Shown: positions 10,990-21,660 of the stretch, piece after piece
Layout of the letters: each line of letters begins with the position of its first letter
Numbering within the stretch: the stretch's first letter is position 1
From: Chelonoidis abingdonii
Taxonomy: Eukaryota > Chordata > Testudines > Testudinidae
Reading direction: 5' to 3'
Length of the DNA stretch: 64,000 nt
Assembly: GCF_003597395.2 (NCBI RefSeq)
Contig: NC_133776.1
Location: 33,340,642-33,404,641 of the forward strand
Notes under the pieces: model-generated
What the model saw: only the letters and a program-made list of their open reading frames with translations
Databases searched by the model: none
What the model was told of the DNA's origin: nothing
Position numbers and translations under genes: made by a program

Positions 10990-11936
10990 GGAGTTGAATT
11001 TGTCTGTTTAAAAAAGAAACTCATTGTAAGGCTGCCATCTCTCCAGACTTTAGCAATTTATAATCTTCCCCTAAATTGTTGGTACACCCACTATATGTGG
11101 TTGATTTAACTTTTTTGGACCCAACTTAAAATATTAAAGTGTAAAGTATTAGATACCTCTATATCTGTGAATGCTGTATTGTAGATCCACAACAGTGACT
11201 GGTGTTAAGGCTTTAACATGACAAGCCAAATCAGACTTATAATAAAAGTATCAGAATATTAAGTTATTCACTTTTTTATGGGGGTGTGGAATATGTGAAT
11301 ACGCCATCTTCTTACCTCTAACCTCAGTCTCCATGTTGCAGGGACTCTTCTGACTAAGGGAAAGATGGACTGAGCTTCTCCCAGGGTTAATCTGTGCCAC
11401 CAAGGGAGGTTGAGTTTGTGGTAAAGTACTAGGCTGGGATTCAGAGGATCTGGGTTCAGTTCCCAGGGTTTATTTAGGCTTCTAGGTAGCACTGTAATAC
11501 AAATAGTAAATAGTAATTGTGACAAATGTAGAGCTGCTCTGTAATTTATAAATATTATAATGACATGGTTACTGTGTTTTACTGTATAAATATATTGGTT
11601 TAGTTCAATAGTGGGTTGTAAGCAAGAAGAAAAGAATAGCTTAAGATAAGACTCTCCTTGGCAAACATTTTAGACTTGTTATGGGCCATTGGCTCTGAAG
11701 ACTCTGGCTCGATCTCCTGCTATGTCCTGCTGAACTGATTCTGACAAACGGGGCAAAGTGTGAGAACTGACAAGAACCAAAGGAACTCTGGTTGGATTAT
11801 AAGGGTTTTTATTTCAAGAGAGGAGGCAGTTGCTGGGTAGCTTTTCCAGAAAGGCAAATTTAAACTCAGACCCCACTGCTGGGGTATCTGCAGACGGTAG
11901 GCTTACCTAGCTTGTCATGGGATGGTAAGCTTTAGT
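10990..11936. other. Intronic stretch with a possible MIR fragment
   Basis: At about 11412-11480 the sequence (GGCTGGGATTCAGAGGATCT onward) resembles the 5' tRNA-derived third of a MIR SINE on the plus strand. No exon is seen in the rest. Confidence 0.5.
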
Positions 11937-12060
11937 CAGTGATCCCCAAACTTTTTGGCTCCCCCTCCCCCCACCTGTTGAGGCCATGTGGCAGGGCTGG
12001 GTGGTGGGGCCACACCAGGGGCTGGGGCCATGGCCCTGCTGGGGACTGATGCACATATCA
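11937..12060. mobile_element. hAT-type end fragment
   Basis: It begins with CAGTGATCCCCAAACTTTTT, typical of hAT termini, followed by GC-rich sequence with GGGGCCA runs. I did not find a matching inverted right end, so it is probably truncated near 12060. Confidence 0.6.
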
Positions 12061-12888
12061 TTGGCATTAATGTTGGTGGGGAGATTTGTGTTTGCTAAAA
12101 GTTTTTGCATTGTCAACTGTCAAATACTTTCCTCTTTATTAGGATTCTTTTGAGGCCTTGAGATTGATTTAGATTGTTGTTTTGGAGTTTTTGTTTTAAA
12201 ACTCAAAGGATATTTTGCTCAAAGGTTAACCAAGTGGGTTTTTAATTACAATCTTTTGTATTTCAAAATTCAGGAAAACCTTTTTCTGATCATGGTTATT
12301 GGGGAAATGATAAGGAAGTGATGAAAGAAACCTATTTATATTGTTCCTTTCATCCCAAATGTGTGTTGTTTTTTTTCCCCTCTCAATCTGCATTCCACTT
12401 AAGCAGCTAGTACACACACTCTCTTTGGAAGCTAGTGAAAATACAGAGGAAGAATGTCTGGATCCAGATGGCAATGTCAAGAAGAATGAGTGTATCAAGC
12501 AAAAATATTTTCTGGTCTTTTAGATTAGTAACTTTTCTCCTCTTTATTTCCCCCCATGTCTTTTTATTATGTTTTTGAATATCTGTTTCACTAAAAGAAC
12601 ACCTAACACATTGAATTTGATCATAGTTTAGAAAAAAATTAATCTAACAAGGTAGCTTTCTCTTGGTAGACTGATCTCAAAAACAGAACTCAGACATAAA
12701 CCTCATCCCAGTACATTTACAAAACAAATTTATTCATTAGATATAGAAATGAGATTTTTTTTTGTAGGCCAAAAAGTTGATATTTTTAAGTGTAAGAACA
12801 AGAGGATAGCAGAGGTAGTTTGTAAGAGGATGAAAGGATAAAATCAGCATGATTAGGAAAAGCCACATCACTAGTGCCATCACTTGTA
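12061..12888. other. Intronic stretch with one weak coding-like frame
   Basis: A plus-strand frame at about 12410-12523 reads SLEASENTEEECLDPDGNVK then KNE, unusually hydrophilic and protein-like for intron sequence. It matches nothing I recognise and has no clear donor. The rest is AT-rich and unassigned. Confidence 0.4.
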
Positions 12889-14270
12889 AGAACATAACAT
12901 AAGAACGGCCATACTGGGTCAGACCAAAGGTCCATCAAGCCCAGTATCCTGTCCTCTGACAGTGGCCAATGGCAGGTGCACCAAAGGGAATGAACAGAAG
13001 TTATCATCAAGTGATCCATGCCCTGTCACCCAATCCCAGGTTCTGGCAAACAGAGGCTAGTGACACCATTCCTGCTCATCCTGGCTAATAGCCATTGTTG
13101 GACTTTCTTCCATGAATCTATCCAGGTGCCTTTTTGAGCCCCGTTATAGTATTGGCCTTCACAAAACCCTCTGGCAAGTAGTTCCAGAGGTTGACAGTGC
13201 ATTGCGTGAAAAAATACTTTCTAGTGTGTGTTTTAAACCTGTTATCTATTAATTTCATTTGGTGGCCTCTTGTTCTTGTATTATGAGAAGGAGTAAATAA
13301 CACTTTCTTATTTACTTTCTCTATACTACTCATGATTTTATAAACCTCTATCATATCCCACCCCTTAGTCACCTCTTGTCCAAGTTGAAAAGTCCTAGTC
13401 TTATTAAGGTCTCCTCATACGGAAGCCGTTCTATACCCCTAATCATTTTTGTTGCCCTTTTCTGAACCTTTTCCAATCCCAGTATATCTTTTTTTGAGAT
13501 GGAGCAATCACATCTGCATGCAGTATTCAAAGTGTTGGCGTACCCTGGATTTATATAGAGGCAATATGATATTTTCTGTCTTATTATCTATCTCTTTCTT
13601 AATGAGTCCCAACATTCTGTTCACTTTTTTGACTGCCGCTGCACATTGAGTGGATGATTTCGGAGAACTGTCCACAATGACTCCAAGATCTCTTTCTTGA
13701 GTGGTAACAGCTAATTTAGACCCCATCATTGTATATGTATAGTTAGGATTATGTTTATGCATTCTTTGCATTTGTCAACATTAAATTTCATCTGCCAAGT
13801 TGTTGCCCAATCACCAGTTTTGTGAGATCCTTTTGTAGCTCTTCGCTGTCTGCCTGAGACTTAACTATCTTTTGAGTAGTTTTGTATCATCTGCAAATTT
13901 TGCCACCTCACTGTTTACCCCTTTTTCCAGATCATTTATGAATATGTTAAATAGGACTGGACCCAGTACAGATCCCTGAGGAACACCACTATTTACCTCT
14001 TTCCATTCTGAAAACTGGCTATTTATTCCTACCTTTGTTTCCTATCTCTTAAGCAGTTACCAGTCCATGAGAGAACCTTCCCTCTTATCCCATGACTACT
14101 TATTTTGCTTAAGAGCCATTGGTGAGGAACCTTGTCAAAGGCTTTCTGAAAATCTAAATACACTATATCCACTGGATCTCCTTTGTCCATATGCTTATTG
14201 ACTCCCTCAAAGAAAGAGGCTTCTCTTCCTGCACTTGTGTCCAGAAAAAGAAATGACTGGATTCCTCTAT
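12889..14270 (-). mobile_element. CR1 LINE, 3' portion, minus strand
   Basis: Read on the minus strand, this is a 5'-truncated CR1. VDIVYLDFQKAFDKVPHQWL lies near 14110-14165, followed by the RT palm region near 13900, GLIKKEIDNKTE near 13570 and the 3' untranslated end. The plus strand starts with the complement of the CR1 tail (AACATAAGAACGGCCATACT at about 12894). It is relatively well preserved but frameshifted. At about 14270 it abuts another CR1 on the opposite strand, head to head. Confidence 0.9.
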
Positions 14271-15900
14271 CCAGGTCCTGGTGTGGATTTGCAGAGATTG
14301 TGGCCTGCATTTTCTAATCATAGAAAGCCAGGAGAGACAGACCATCCTGTGTGAGAGGTGGAAGCAGTTGGGAGAGCTACAAGAAGAGCTGGCTAGGCTG
14401 AGGAGCATCCACACACACAAGGAATTCATTGAAAACATGCATAAAGAGACCTCCAAGGTAGAAGCAGTAATTCAGCTGGCGAGGACTGCAGTAGCAACAC
14501 CAGGGGAGCACGAAAACTAATCTTTCACAGGAAGGAAGCAAGCTTCTGGTAACTTCTGGTAGCAGGCAGTGCTCCACCCTTGCTCCCTATGCACCATCCA
14601 TAGAGATAAACTAGTATGCTGCCCTGGCAATGAGGGATGAGCAATCTCCCCCAAAGGTGAAGGAGGAGAAGCCATATACCCCCAAGGCTGGGAGGATTAC
14701 AGCCTCCACTCTCAAGAGGAAACAAAGGGTGGTTATGGTCTGGGACCTCCTTATAAGGGGGACAGATGCATCAATCTGTTGGCCTGACCTGGCATCCTGG
14801 GATGTGTGCTGCCTGCCAGGGTCCCATATCCAAGATGTTATGGAAGGATTGCTGAAGATCATCAGGCCTTTTGACTATTTCCCCATGCTGCTTATTCATG
14901 TGGGTACTAATGATACTACAAGGTGCGACCTTGAGCAGATCAGAAGTGGGTACAGGGCTCTGGGAGTGAGGGTGAAAGAGTTGGAGACGCAGAAGGTATT
15001 TTCATGGATTCTTCTGGTCAAGGGTTGGTGCCCACACAGAGACAAACACATTCTGAAGGTGAATGCATGACTGTGTGGATGATGTTGCCAGGAGGGTTTT
15101 GGCTTCCTTGACCAGAGGATGTTGTTCTGAGAAGGACTACTGAGCAGAGATGGAGTCTGCCTGTCAAGGAAGGGGAAGAGTATCTTCAGATACAGACTGG
15201 TTAACTTAGTGAGGCAGGCTTTAAACTGGAGACAACTGGCTTTAAACAGGAGACAACAGCCTGCAGGTAAGTCCAAAATATGGAGACCCGAGTGAAGGGT
15301 CAGAATTTGGGGGGTGAGGGAACAGGAGCAATCACAGCAGGGACAAAAGAGAGACACAAGGGAAATTTAATGAACATCTTAGGTGTTTATATAGTAATGC
15401 AAGATGTATGAGGAATAAACTGGAAGAACTAGAAATACTAGTGAATAATCACAATTACAACAATTAGCTTCACAGAAACTTGGCGAGATAATTCATGTGA
15501 CTAGAATGTTGGTATAGAAGGGTGTAGCTTTGTCAGGAAGGGACAGGCAGGGGAAAAAAGGGAGGAGGTGTTACTTTGTATATCAAAGATTTATGTTTGT
15601 ACCAATGTTTAGATAGAACAGACAGGCCTGAAAATCTCTAGGTAAGAATAAAAGCGGTAAAAAATGGTTGGTGTCATGGTAAAGATCTACTATAGACCAC
15701 CTAACCAGGATAAAGAGGTGGATGCAGCTTTTTTTTTCTCTTTCAAAAAAACAACTAACAAACATCCAAAACACAGGACTTGATGATGATAAGGGACTTC
15801 ACTACCCAGACATCTGACTGGAGGTGGTGGGGAATAATACAGCAGGACACCGATTTATCCAACAGTCTTGCAGGACTGAAATTTTAAACTTCTTAGCCTG
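14271..15900 (+). mobile_element. CR1 LINE, ORF1 and start of ORF2
   Basis: A plus-strand CR1 segment complementary in content to its neighbour: it has the 5' half. A basic, coiled-coil-like stretch (14300-14520) is followed by the ORF1 esterase region (to 15070). ORF2 begins near 15365 with CLYSNARCMRNKLEELEIL, the usual N-terminal endonuclease start. Further endonuclease pieces (KIYYRPPNQDKEVDAAF near 15680 and DFNYPD-like sequence near 15795) follow before similarity fades at about 15900. Confidence 0.8.
14629..15070 (+). pseudogene. CR1 ORF1 esterase (SGNH-hydrolase-like) domain, inactive
   Basis: The open stretch translates to a C-terminal CR1 ORF1 domain with the block LIHVGTNDTTRCDLEQIRS near 14890-14950, the conserved HVGTND block of the SGNH/GDSL hydrolase fold. 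In the first block (VVMVWDLLIRGTDA, near 14730) the family's GDS is replaced by WDL, so the catalytic serine is gone. In active elements this domain is thought to act on membranes or lipids during retrotransposition; this copy cannot. It sits directly upstream of the ORF2 remnant, as in an intact CR1. Confidence 0.7.
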
Positions 15901-17223
15901 GATACAATTTTTAATTGAAGCACTTGCAAAATGACTGTAAATCAACATGTTGTTCATAAAAATACGAATGTATCACCTCTCACCATCTGCAATGAGGGGT
16001 TTTGTGTTGAGTCAGTTACCCAAATTGCCACATTTTTATCTGCTCTGTCATAGCTACTGTTGGCCCCAAGAAATATAGCTTCGGTTTTTCAGTTGTTAAG
16101 TGTTAGGTCAGCTGTAATGCAAGTGATTTCTTTGGGCCAACAGTCCTCAGGTGGTTATTCAACTTGCCTATTCAACCTCACTTTCTTGCTCCAACAGCAG
16201 GCCTGTAAGAAACTTGCTGCCTGATCCTGATTTATATTTTCCCCCTCTTCTTCTCTTCCACCAGTTCTACCACTTCTTTTGATCTGAGTGGCTAGTCAAA
16301 AACTCAGGGTCTAGTAGGTTGGTCCAGTTAAGAAGAGAAAATTGTGATAATGAGGGGTTTGTGATGCAGTTTTGGTTATGTAAAAACAAATTTTTGCCAA
16401 GTTCTTTTTCTCTGAACACAGAAGGAATCAAATAGCAGATAACAGCTTCTTTTGCTTGTGACACCAACAAGCATCTTTTCAGCCTGCATCTTGACCCAAA
16501 AAATCTCTTCCCCAGAATACTTTCTGCTGCTGCTTCAGGCTGTCTGCCTCACTCTTTGGTTTTGTGTTCTGCCTTCCTTCACATTTGGGCATGCACCCCC
16601 TTGCCCAAAGAATATTAGGTAAAGCCCCTCCACCCATTCAGTTCAAAACTCCTGGGCAGGTTCACACACCTCTTTTTTGTTTTATCCTCAGTTATGTGGA
16701 TTGAAGGGTGTATTCACACCCATCGGTATCAGTGAAACTTGTGATCTATGTAATCACCAATACCTCTCAGCATGACAGTAATACTCTGCTCTCTGCTGTA
16801 GGGAGGATAGTGAATGTGACACATGAAGGAAATCTGCAAGGAGGAGAGTACTGGCTTTTAGGAAGTCATGCTTCCATTGGGCCTGGGGAACCAAGTGAGT
16901 TGTCCAAGGCTCCTCTACAGGATGTCCAAAGAACTGTGGTCTTATGGAACATAATCTATCTATTCTGTGACGAGCAAAGCCTGCCATTCCCAAGAGAATG
17001 ATTTGGAGGAAACTGTCACTGGAAATTTGGGTAGTTTCATCATTTCTCTGTGGTTTTTCCCACATAAGGATAGCATATGGCCCTATATCTTAAAGAAACC
17101 AAAAATATATATTCACAGTAGCTTGGGAAATCCAAGCAGACTAAGATCCCATGGGGATGCTTTTGGAAATAACTGTAAAAGAGAAGACTCCAACTTGAAA
17201 ATGTGTTTTTTACTAAATCTGAC
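15901..17223. other. Intronic stretch, nothing recognised
   Basis: No repeat termini, no coding exon and no RNA gene could be identified here on either strand. Confidence 0.5.
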
Positions 17224-17239
17224 TAATATCTATAGTGTC

Positions 17240-17457
17240 AAATATCAGAGGGGTAGCTGTGTTAGTCTGGATCTGTAAAAAGCAACAGGGAGTCTTGTGG
17301 CACCTTTAAGACTAACAGATGTATTGGAGTATAAGCTTTCGTGGGTGAATACCCACTTCGTCAGATGCATGCGTCTAATGAAGTGGGTATTCACCCACGA
17401 AAGCTTATGCTCCAATACATCTGTTAGTCTTAAAGGTGCCACAAGACTCTCTGTTGC
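17240..17457 (+). mobile_element. Foldback PLE-related short element, copy A (near-perfect hairpin)
   Basis: The element starts with AAATATCAGAGGGGTAGCTG and the shared head GTGTTAGTCTGGATCTGTAA. From 17281 to 17458 it is an almost perfect inverted repeat: arms 17281-17369 and 17371-17458 pair with only a few mismatches and essentially no loop. It is flanked by a 16-bp direct repeat, TAATATCTATAGTGTC at 17224-17239 and TAATATCTGTAGTGTC at 17458-17473 (15 of 16 identical), so it was inserted as a unit. The same sequence units occur at the end of the Penelope-like element near 58.9 kb. It has no coding capacity. Confidence 0.85.
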
Positions 17458-17609
17458 TAATATCTGTAGTGTCTGCTACTATGGCAGCTTGGTGTTTTTA
17501 ATTACAAAAAAAATCACAATCAAATAATCGTGCCCTGAAGATTCGCAGGTTTGGGCTCTGGCAGAGAGCCAAAGAGAACAGATCTTAAGGCCCTAAAAAA
17601 TAATCATAG

Positions 17610-17874
17610 GGCTTGGCTACATTGGCACTTTACAGCTCTGCAACTTTCGCGCTCAGGGGTGTGAAAAAACACCCCCCTGAGCGCTGCAAGATGCAGCGCT
17701 GTAAAGTGTCAGTGTAATCAGGGCTGCGCTCCCAGCGCTGCACGCTACACCCATAAGGCATGTGGTTTACAAGCAGCGCTGGGAGAGCTATCTCCCAGCG
17801 CTGCGGCTCTGACTACACTCACACTTCAAAGCGCTGCCGGAGCAGCGCTTTGAAATTTCTAATGTAGCCATACC
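17610..17874. mobile_element. MITE with GGC(T/A)TGGCTACA-type termini, copy 1
   Basis: The left end GGCTTGGCTACATT and the complement of the right end AATGTAGCCATACC form inverted termini. The interior is rich in AGCGCTG palindromes. A 5-bp direct repeat CATAG flanks it (17605-17609 and 17875-17879). The related element at 18875 has an 8-bp duplication, so hAT membership is likely although this flank does not show it. Confidence 0.7.
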
Positions 17875-18139
17875 CATAGTCCGTGACCCAGCCTCGGAGA
17901 GTTCAAACTAATGTTCAGATCAGATAGTAAGCAATTTCCAACTAGTCTTAACTGTTTGGACTGGTCATAGGATATTTCTGATAACTGTGTGTTCCAGAAT
18001 TCAGGGCTACAAAGATAATATAAGCTTAGTGGATTGCACTGGAAACCAGTGCAAAAACATGACCACAGGTGGTGGTTTTTGGGAGTTGGGTTCCAAATTA
18101 CAAAACACAAGGCAACTAAGTCTTATCCACATTAGGGAT

Positions 18140-18720
18140 CAAAACCAATTTTGCTAATGCAGTTTTAGCCCCAGTGTAGGCGGAGCCTAAGGTGTTGTGT
18201 TTTATGCAGCCACACTTATTCTGTAATCCTTAGCTGTCTACACTATGAATGCTTGCCGGTATAGCTATACCAGAAGAGTGCAGTAATGGAGACCCAGCAT
18301 AAGCCAATAGGATTCCTTTTGTGGGCATTCCTAAGCCGCCTCTCCTCATACTACATTAGCTATGCTGACAGAAGCACTCTTCGTCAACATAGCTATGCCA
18401 GCAGTGTAGATGCAGCTATGTTAGCTAGGCAGTGTAACTTTTTTTTAACATGTTCCTAGCCAGCATAGTTATGCCAGCAAAACTTTGTAGTGTACACTGA
18501 GGGCCTGTAAGATTTCAAAAACTAATCTGGCTTAGGTCTGGTCAGGACTTTGATTAGTGACCTCTCAGGAAGTTATAAGTATTGTTTTAGTCAAGACACC
18601 AACATGGTAAGTTTTAGAAATACTTAAGCCTACACTACACTAGAAAAGGCTTGCTGGTATGGCTTTACTGACAGAAGCCCTCATGTAGACAGTTATACGG
18701 ACAAAAACATGCTTTTTCCA
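18140..18720. repeat. Degenerate MITE-like sequence
   Basis: Phrases such as CTGTCTACACTATG (18234 on), TAGTGTACACTGAGG (18489 on) and CCTACACTACACTAG (18629 on) resemble the TGTCTACACTA-type termini found elsewhere in this window. Internal palindromes (GCCGGTATAGCTATACCAG) also fit. I cannot define exact borders or the number of copies. Confidence 0.45.
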
Positions 18721-18874
18721 GTATGCTTATTTTGTTTGTGTGGTATATTTAAAACTGCATTGGAATTGTAGACTGCCACTTTAATTTGTGAGGAATTTCC
18801 CGGTCCATCTTAAAGGCTGGGGGGCTCTGCAGGAAAGCATGTGGTCAGAGTTTGTTCTGTAGTCAGTTAGCTTA

Positions 18875-19038
18875 GGATATGGCTGCACTTGGTATTTCAA
18901 AGCGCTGCCCCGGCAGCGCTTTGAAGTGTGAGTGTGGTCAGAGCGGCAGCGCTGGGAGCCGTGCTCCCAGCGCTGCCGCCCTGATTACACTGACGCTTTA
19001 CAGTTGCAGCGCTGTAAAGTGTGAGTGTAGCCAAGCCC
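18875..19038. mobile_element. hAT-type MITE, same family as copy 1, copy 2
   Basis: The ends GGATATGGCTGCACTTGG and AGTGTAGCCAAGCCC are inverted repeats. The AGCGCTG-rich interior matches the MITE at 17610 in the opposite orientation. The flanking octamers TTAGCTTA (18867-18874) and TTAGAGTA (19039-19046) match at 6 of 8, supporting an 8-bp hAT target duplication. Confidence 0.75.
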
Positions 19039-19047
19039 TTAGAGTAA

Positions 19048-19735
19048 GGGCATGGCTACACTTGCAGATGTAGAGCGCTTTGAGTTAAACCACCCTTCAC
19101 AGAGTGCAGTAGGGAAAGCACTGTAGTCTGTTCACACTGAGAGCGCACTTTGGCATGGCCGCATTAGCAGCTCTTAGAACACCACAGAGAGCAGTGCATT
19201 GTTGTAGCTATCCCAGCATGCAAGTGGCTGCAACGTGCTTTTCAAAGGGGGGGTTGGGTGGAGCATGACAGGGAGTGTGTTGTGTGTATGTGGGGAGGGA
19301 GAGAGTGGGTTTTTGGGGGGCTGAGAGCATGTCAGCATGCCATCTTGTAAGTTCAGACAGCAGCAGACCTCCCCCGACCCCCCCCCCCACAGCATTCCAC
19401 AGTAATGGTTGCTTTGTCACAGAGCAGATAAGCATGACAACTGTCAAACAGAGCTTTCAGGGCATATCCAAAACAATGAGTGGCCACTTGACTTAAGGGG
19501 ATTATGGTATGTTTTTACTGATCAGAGTGCAATAATGCAACACCTCATTCACACTGATGCTGGGGTGCTCCAGCGGGGGTGCATCAAACGTTATTCTACT
19601 TGCCGTGGTGGATTACCAGGAGCACTCTAGCTGTGGAGTCAGAGTGCTTTACATGCCTTGCCAGTGTGGACGGGTAGTGAGCTAGTGCACCTGGGCTCCT
19701 TCAATGCTCTGTAACTCACAAGTGTAGCCAAGCCC
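19048..19735. mobile_element. hAT-like nonautonomous element, longer relative, copy 3
   Basis: The ends GGGCATGGCTACACTTG and CAAGTGTAGCCAAGCCC are near-perfect inverted repeats of 17 bp. It starts two bases after the duplication of the preceding MITE. The 688-bp interior differs from copies 1 and 2 and has no protein I recognise. The flanking octamers do not match. Confidence 0.7.
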
Positions 19736-20204
19736 GAAACTGGGCTTCAGTGTTGTTTTCTCTTTGTTCAGTGTTTGGCACCATGCCTTATTTACTAAAC
19801 ATGATTCAAAACTTGATCTGAATTTCCTCATAAGCTTTTTTTTTTTTTTTTTTATGGTTCTCATCATTACAGTACCTTGGGTGCGGGTGCTTAACAAATA
19901 TATCTTCACAAAACCCAGTGAGATGAGGAGGTGTTCATCCTTATTTTACAGATGTGGAGCTGAGGCAAAGAGAGATTAAGGTCAAATATATCCACTAATT
20001 TGGCCTTGTATACTCATCTTCAAGTGCCTGTTTTGGTTAATGGTCATCAAGCCCCTCCTTTTAGGGCTGCCTGTTTTTCCCCCCTCTGTTGTTTGCTATG
20101 GCAAGTGAGCCATTTACCATAAATGAGAAGTAGCCCCTTGGTAAAGAGCATCAAAATAATTTCTGGATTAGAATAAAAAATAGCTTTGTATGCTGTTTTC
20201 TTGT
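19736..20204. other. Intronic stretch with a T homopolymer
   Basis: It contains a run of about 20 T at 19834-19853. Nothing else was recognised. Confidence 0.6.
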
Positions 20205-21660
20205 TACATTTGCAGGATCCAGAAGCCTGGTTAAATATTATACAAAAATTGACATCGTAATTTGGGCAGGTGTCAAGCTTCAAAATAAACTATAATAAAT
20301 CTTACATTTTAGGAGTTAATATTCTCAAAAGGGTCACAGAAAACTGTTGTCAGCCACGTAACTTTAAATGGGTAAAGAAATCTTTAAAACATTTAGGAAT
20401 AAATTTTGTGGAAAAAATATAAAAATCTTTTAAAAGCAAATTACTCTCCAATGTGGAATAAAATAATAAGACTTTGAGTAATGGAACAACTATGAAATTT
20501 CTTGGCCAGGTACGATAGTCTTGGTAAAGACTAATGTGCTCCCAAAGCTATATTTGTTTGTGTATCGCTGTTAGTGCTGACATGGCATTAAAAACATGGC
20601 GGGATGCACTATTAAAATTCATGTAGAAACATAAAAGACAAAGGGTGGTTCTAAAGTTCTGTATAAATCTACAAAGTGAGGTGGATTAGCTTTCCCTAAT
20701 TTAGCTGCTTATTATGCATCACAATTAAAAGATGTGATCAGCTGGATTTAGCAGTAAAACATCAAAACACTGGGTAAAACTCGAACAAGACTGGAGTTCA
20801 GATATAACTATTCATAGTAATTGTTAGGTTAAAAAGACGATTAGATCACCAAAAATAATCACCCATTCATTCAGACCGCCTTAGTAGCCTTGGACAAGTT
20901 TTCTAAATTCCTATCCCTTAACTGCGTTTTTTAATAATCAGAATTTATCTCTAGGAAATATCAGTGTGACTACTTGTGGGTAGTAGTTGAGATTACTCAA
21001 TTTGCACAGCTGTTCCTAACTCCTGATCTAAAATCATACCAAGAGGTATGAAATAATGTAAATAATATAAAAATCCTGTATTTCAATAGTAAGTCAGAAT
21101 TTTATTTTGAAATCTGGGTATATGAGGGACCTCTATTTAAATCTTTAGCCACATTTGAGGATTTGACCCAGGGGCAAGCTGGAACACCAGGTTTAATTTC
21201 TAAAGCATATACCATTTTGAGTGAAAAAGATGTTGCTAAGAAAACAACAACCTAGCTGAAAAGACTGGAGAGGGATTTGAACAAATTGATCTGAATGAAT
21301 GGATCTTTATCTGGGGAAAGGAGATATGCATCATCAATTTGTGTAGCTGATAATGAAAATTTTTATAAATTACTGTATAGATGGCATTTGGCTCCAGTTA
21401 AGATCTGTCATATTTTTGCTACTAGGAAGGTGTTGTTGAAGGGGTAAAGGGAAAGGGGAACTCATTTGCAGATGCGGTCATTGTATCCAGAAATTAAATG
21501 GTTTGGGGATGAAATAATTAGAGATTAATTTTATGACAAAATGCCGGCTTCCTGGAGATCCCCTGACTTGCTTCTTTAATATCAAGTAGCGGATTTACAT
21601 TTTAAACAGAGTGACATTTTTTTATTGTTTAGACGCTAGATTTGTATTGCACACTATTGG
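20205..21660 (+). mobile_element. L1-clade LINE, C-terminal ORF2 fragment
   Basis: The plus strand encodes broken but ordered L1-type ORF2 motifs after the RT catalytic box. FGQVSSFKINYNKSYILGVN is near 20258, KSLKHLGINF near 20380, VLPKLYLFVYR near 20537, and WHLAPVKICHIFA near 21378. The last is followed by a degenerate version of the L1 C-terminal cysteine region with GTHLQM. Numerous stops make it a dead, old copy. I cannot separate L1 proper from Tx1. Confidence 0.7.

Noticed and set aside
14896..15357. 153-codon minus-strand frame
   Set aside because: It is antisense to the CR1 ORF1 and ORF2 boundary; the plus strand carries the recognised motifs.
17240..17457. Interpretation as a plain tRNA-derived SINE
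   Set aside because: I could not place convincing A and B boxes, and the sequence is explained by the end of the Penelope-like element plus its inverted copy. A pol III origin remains possible but unsupported.
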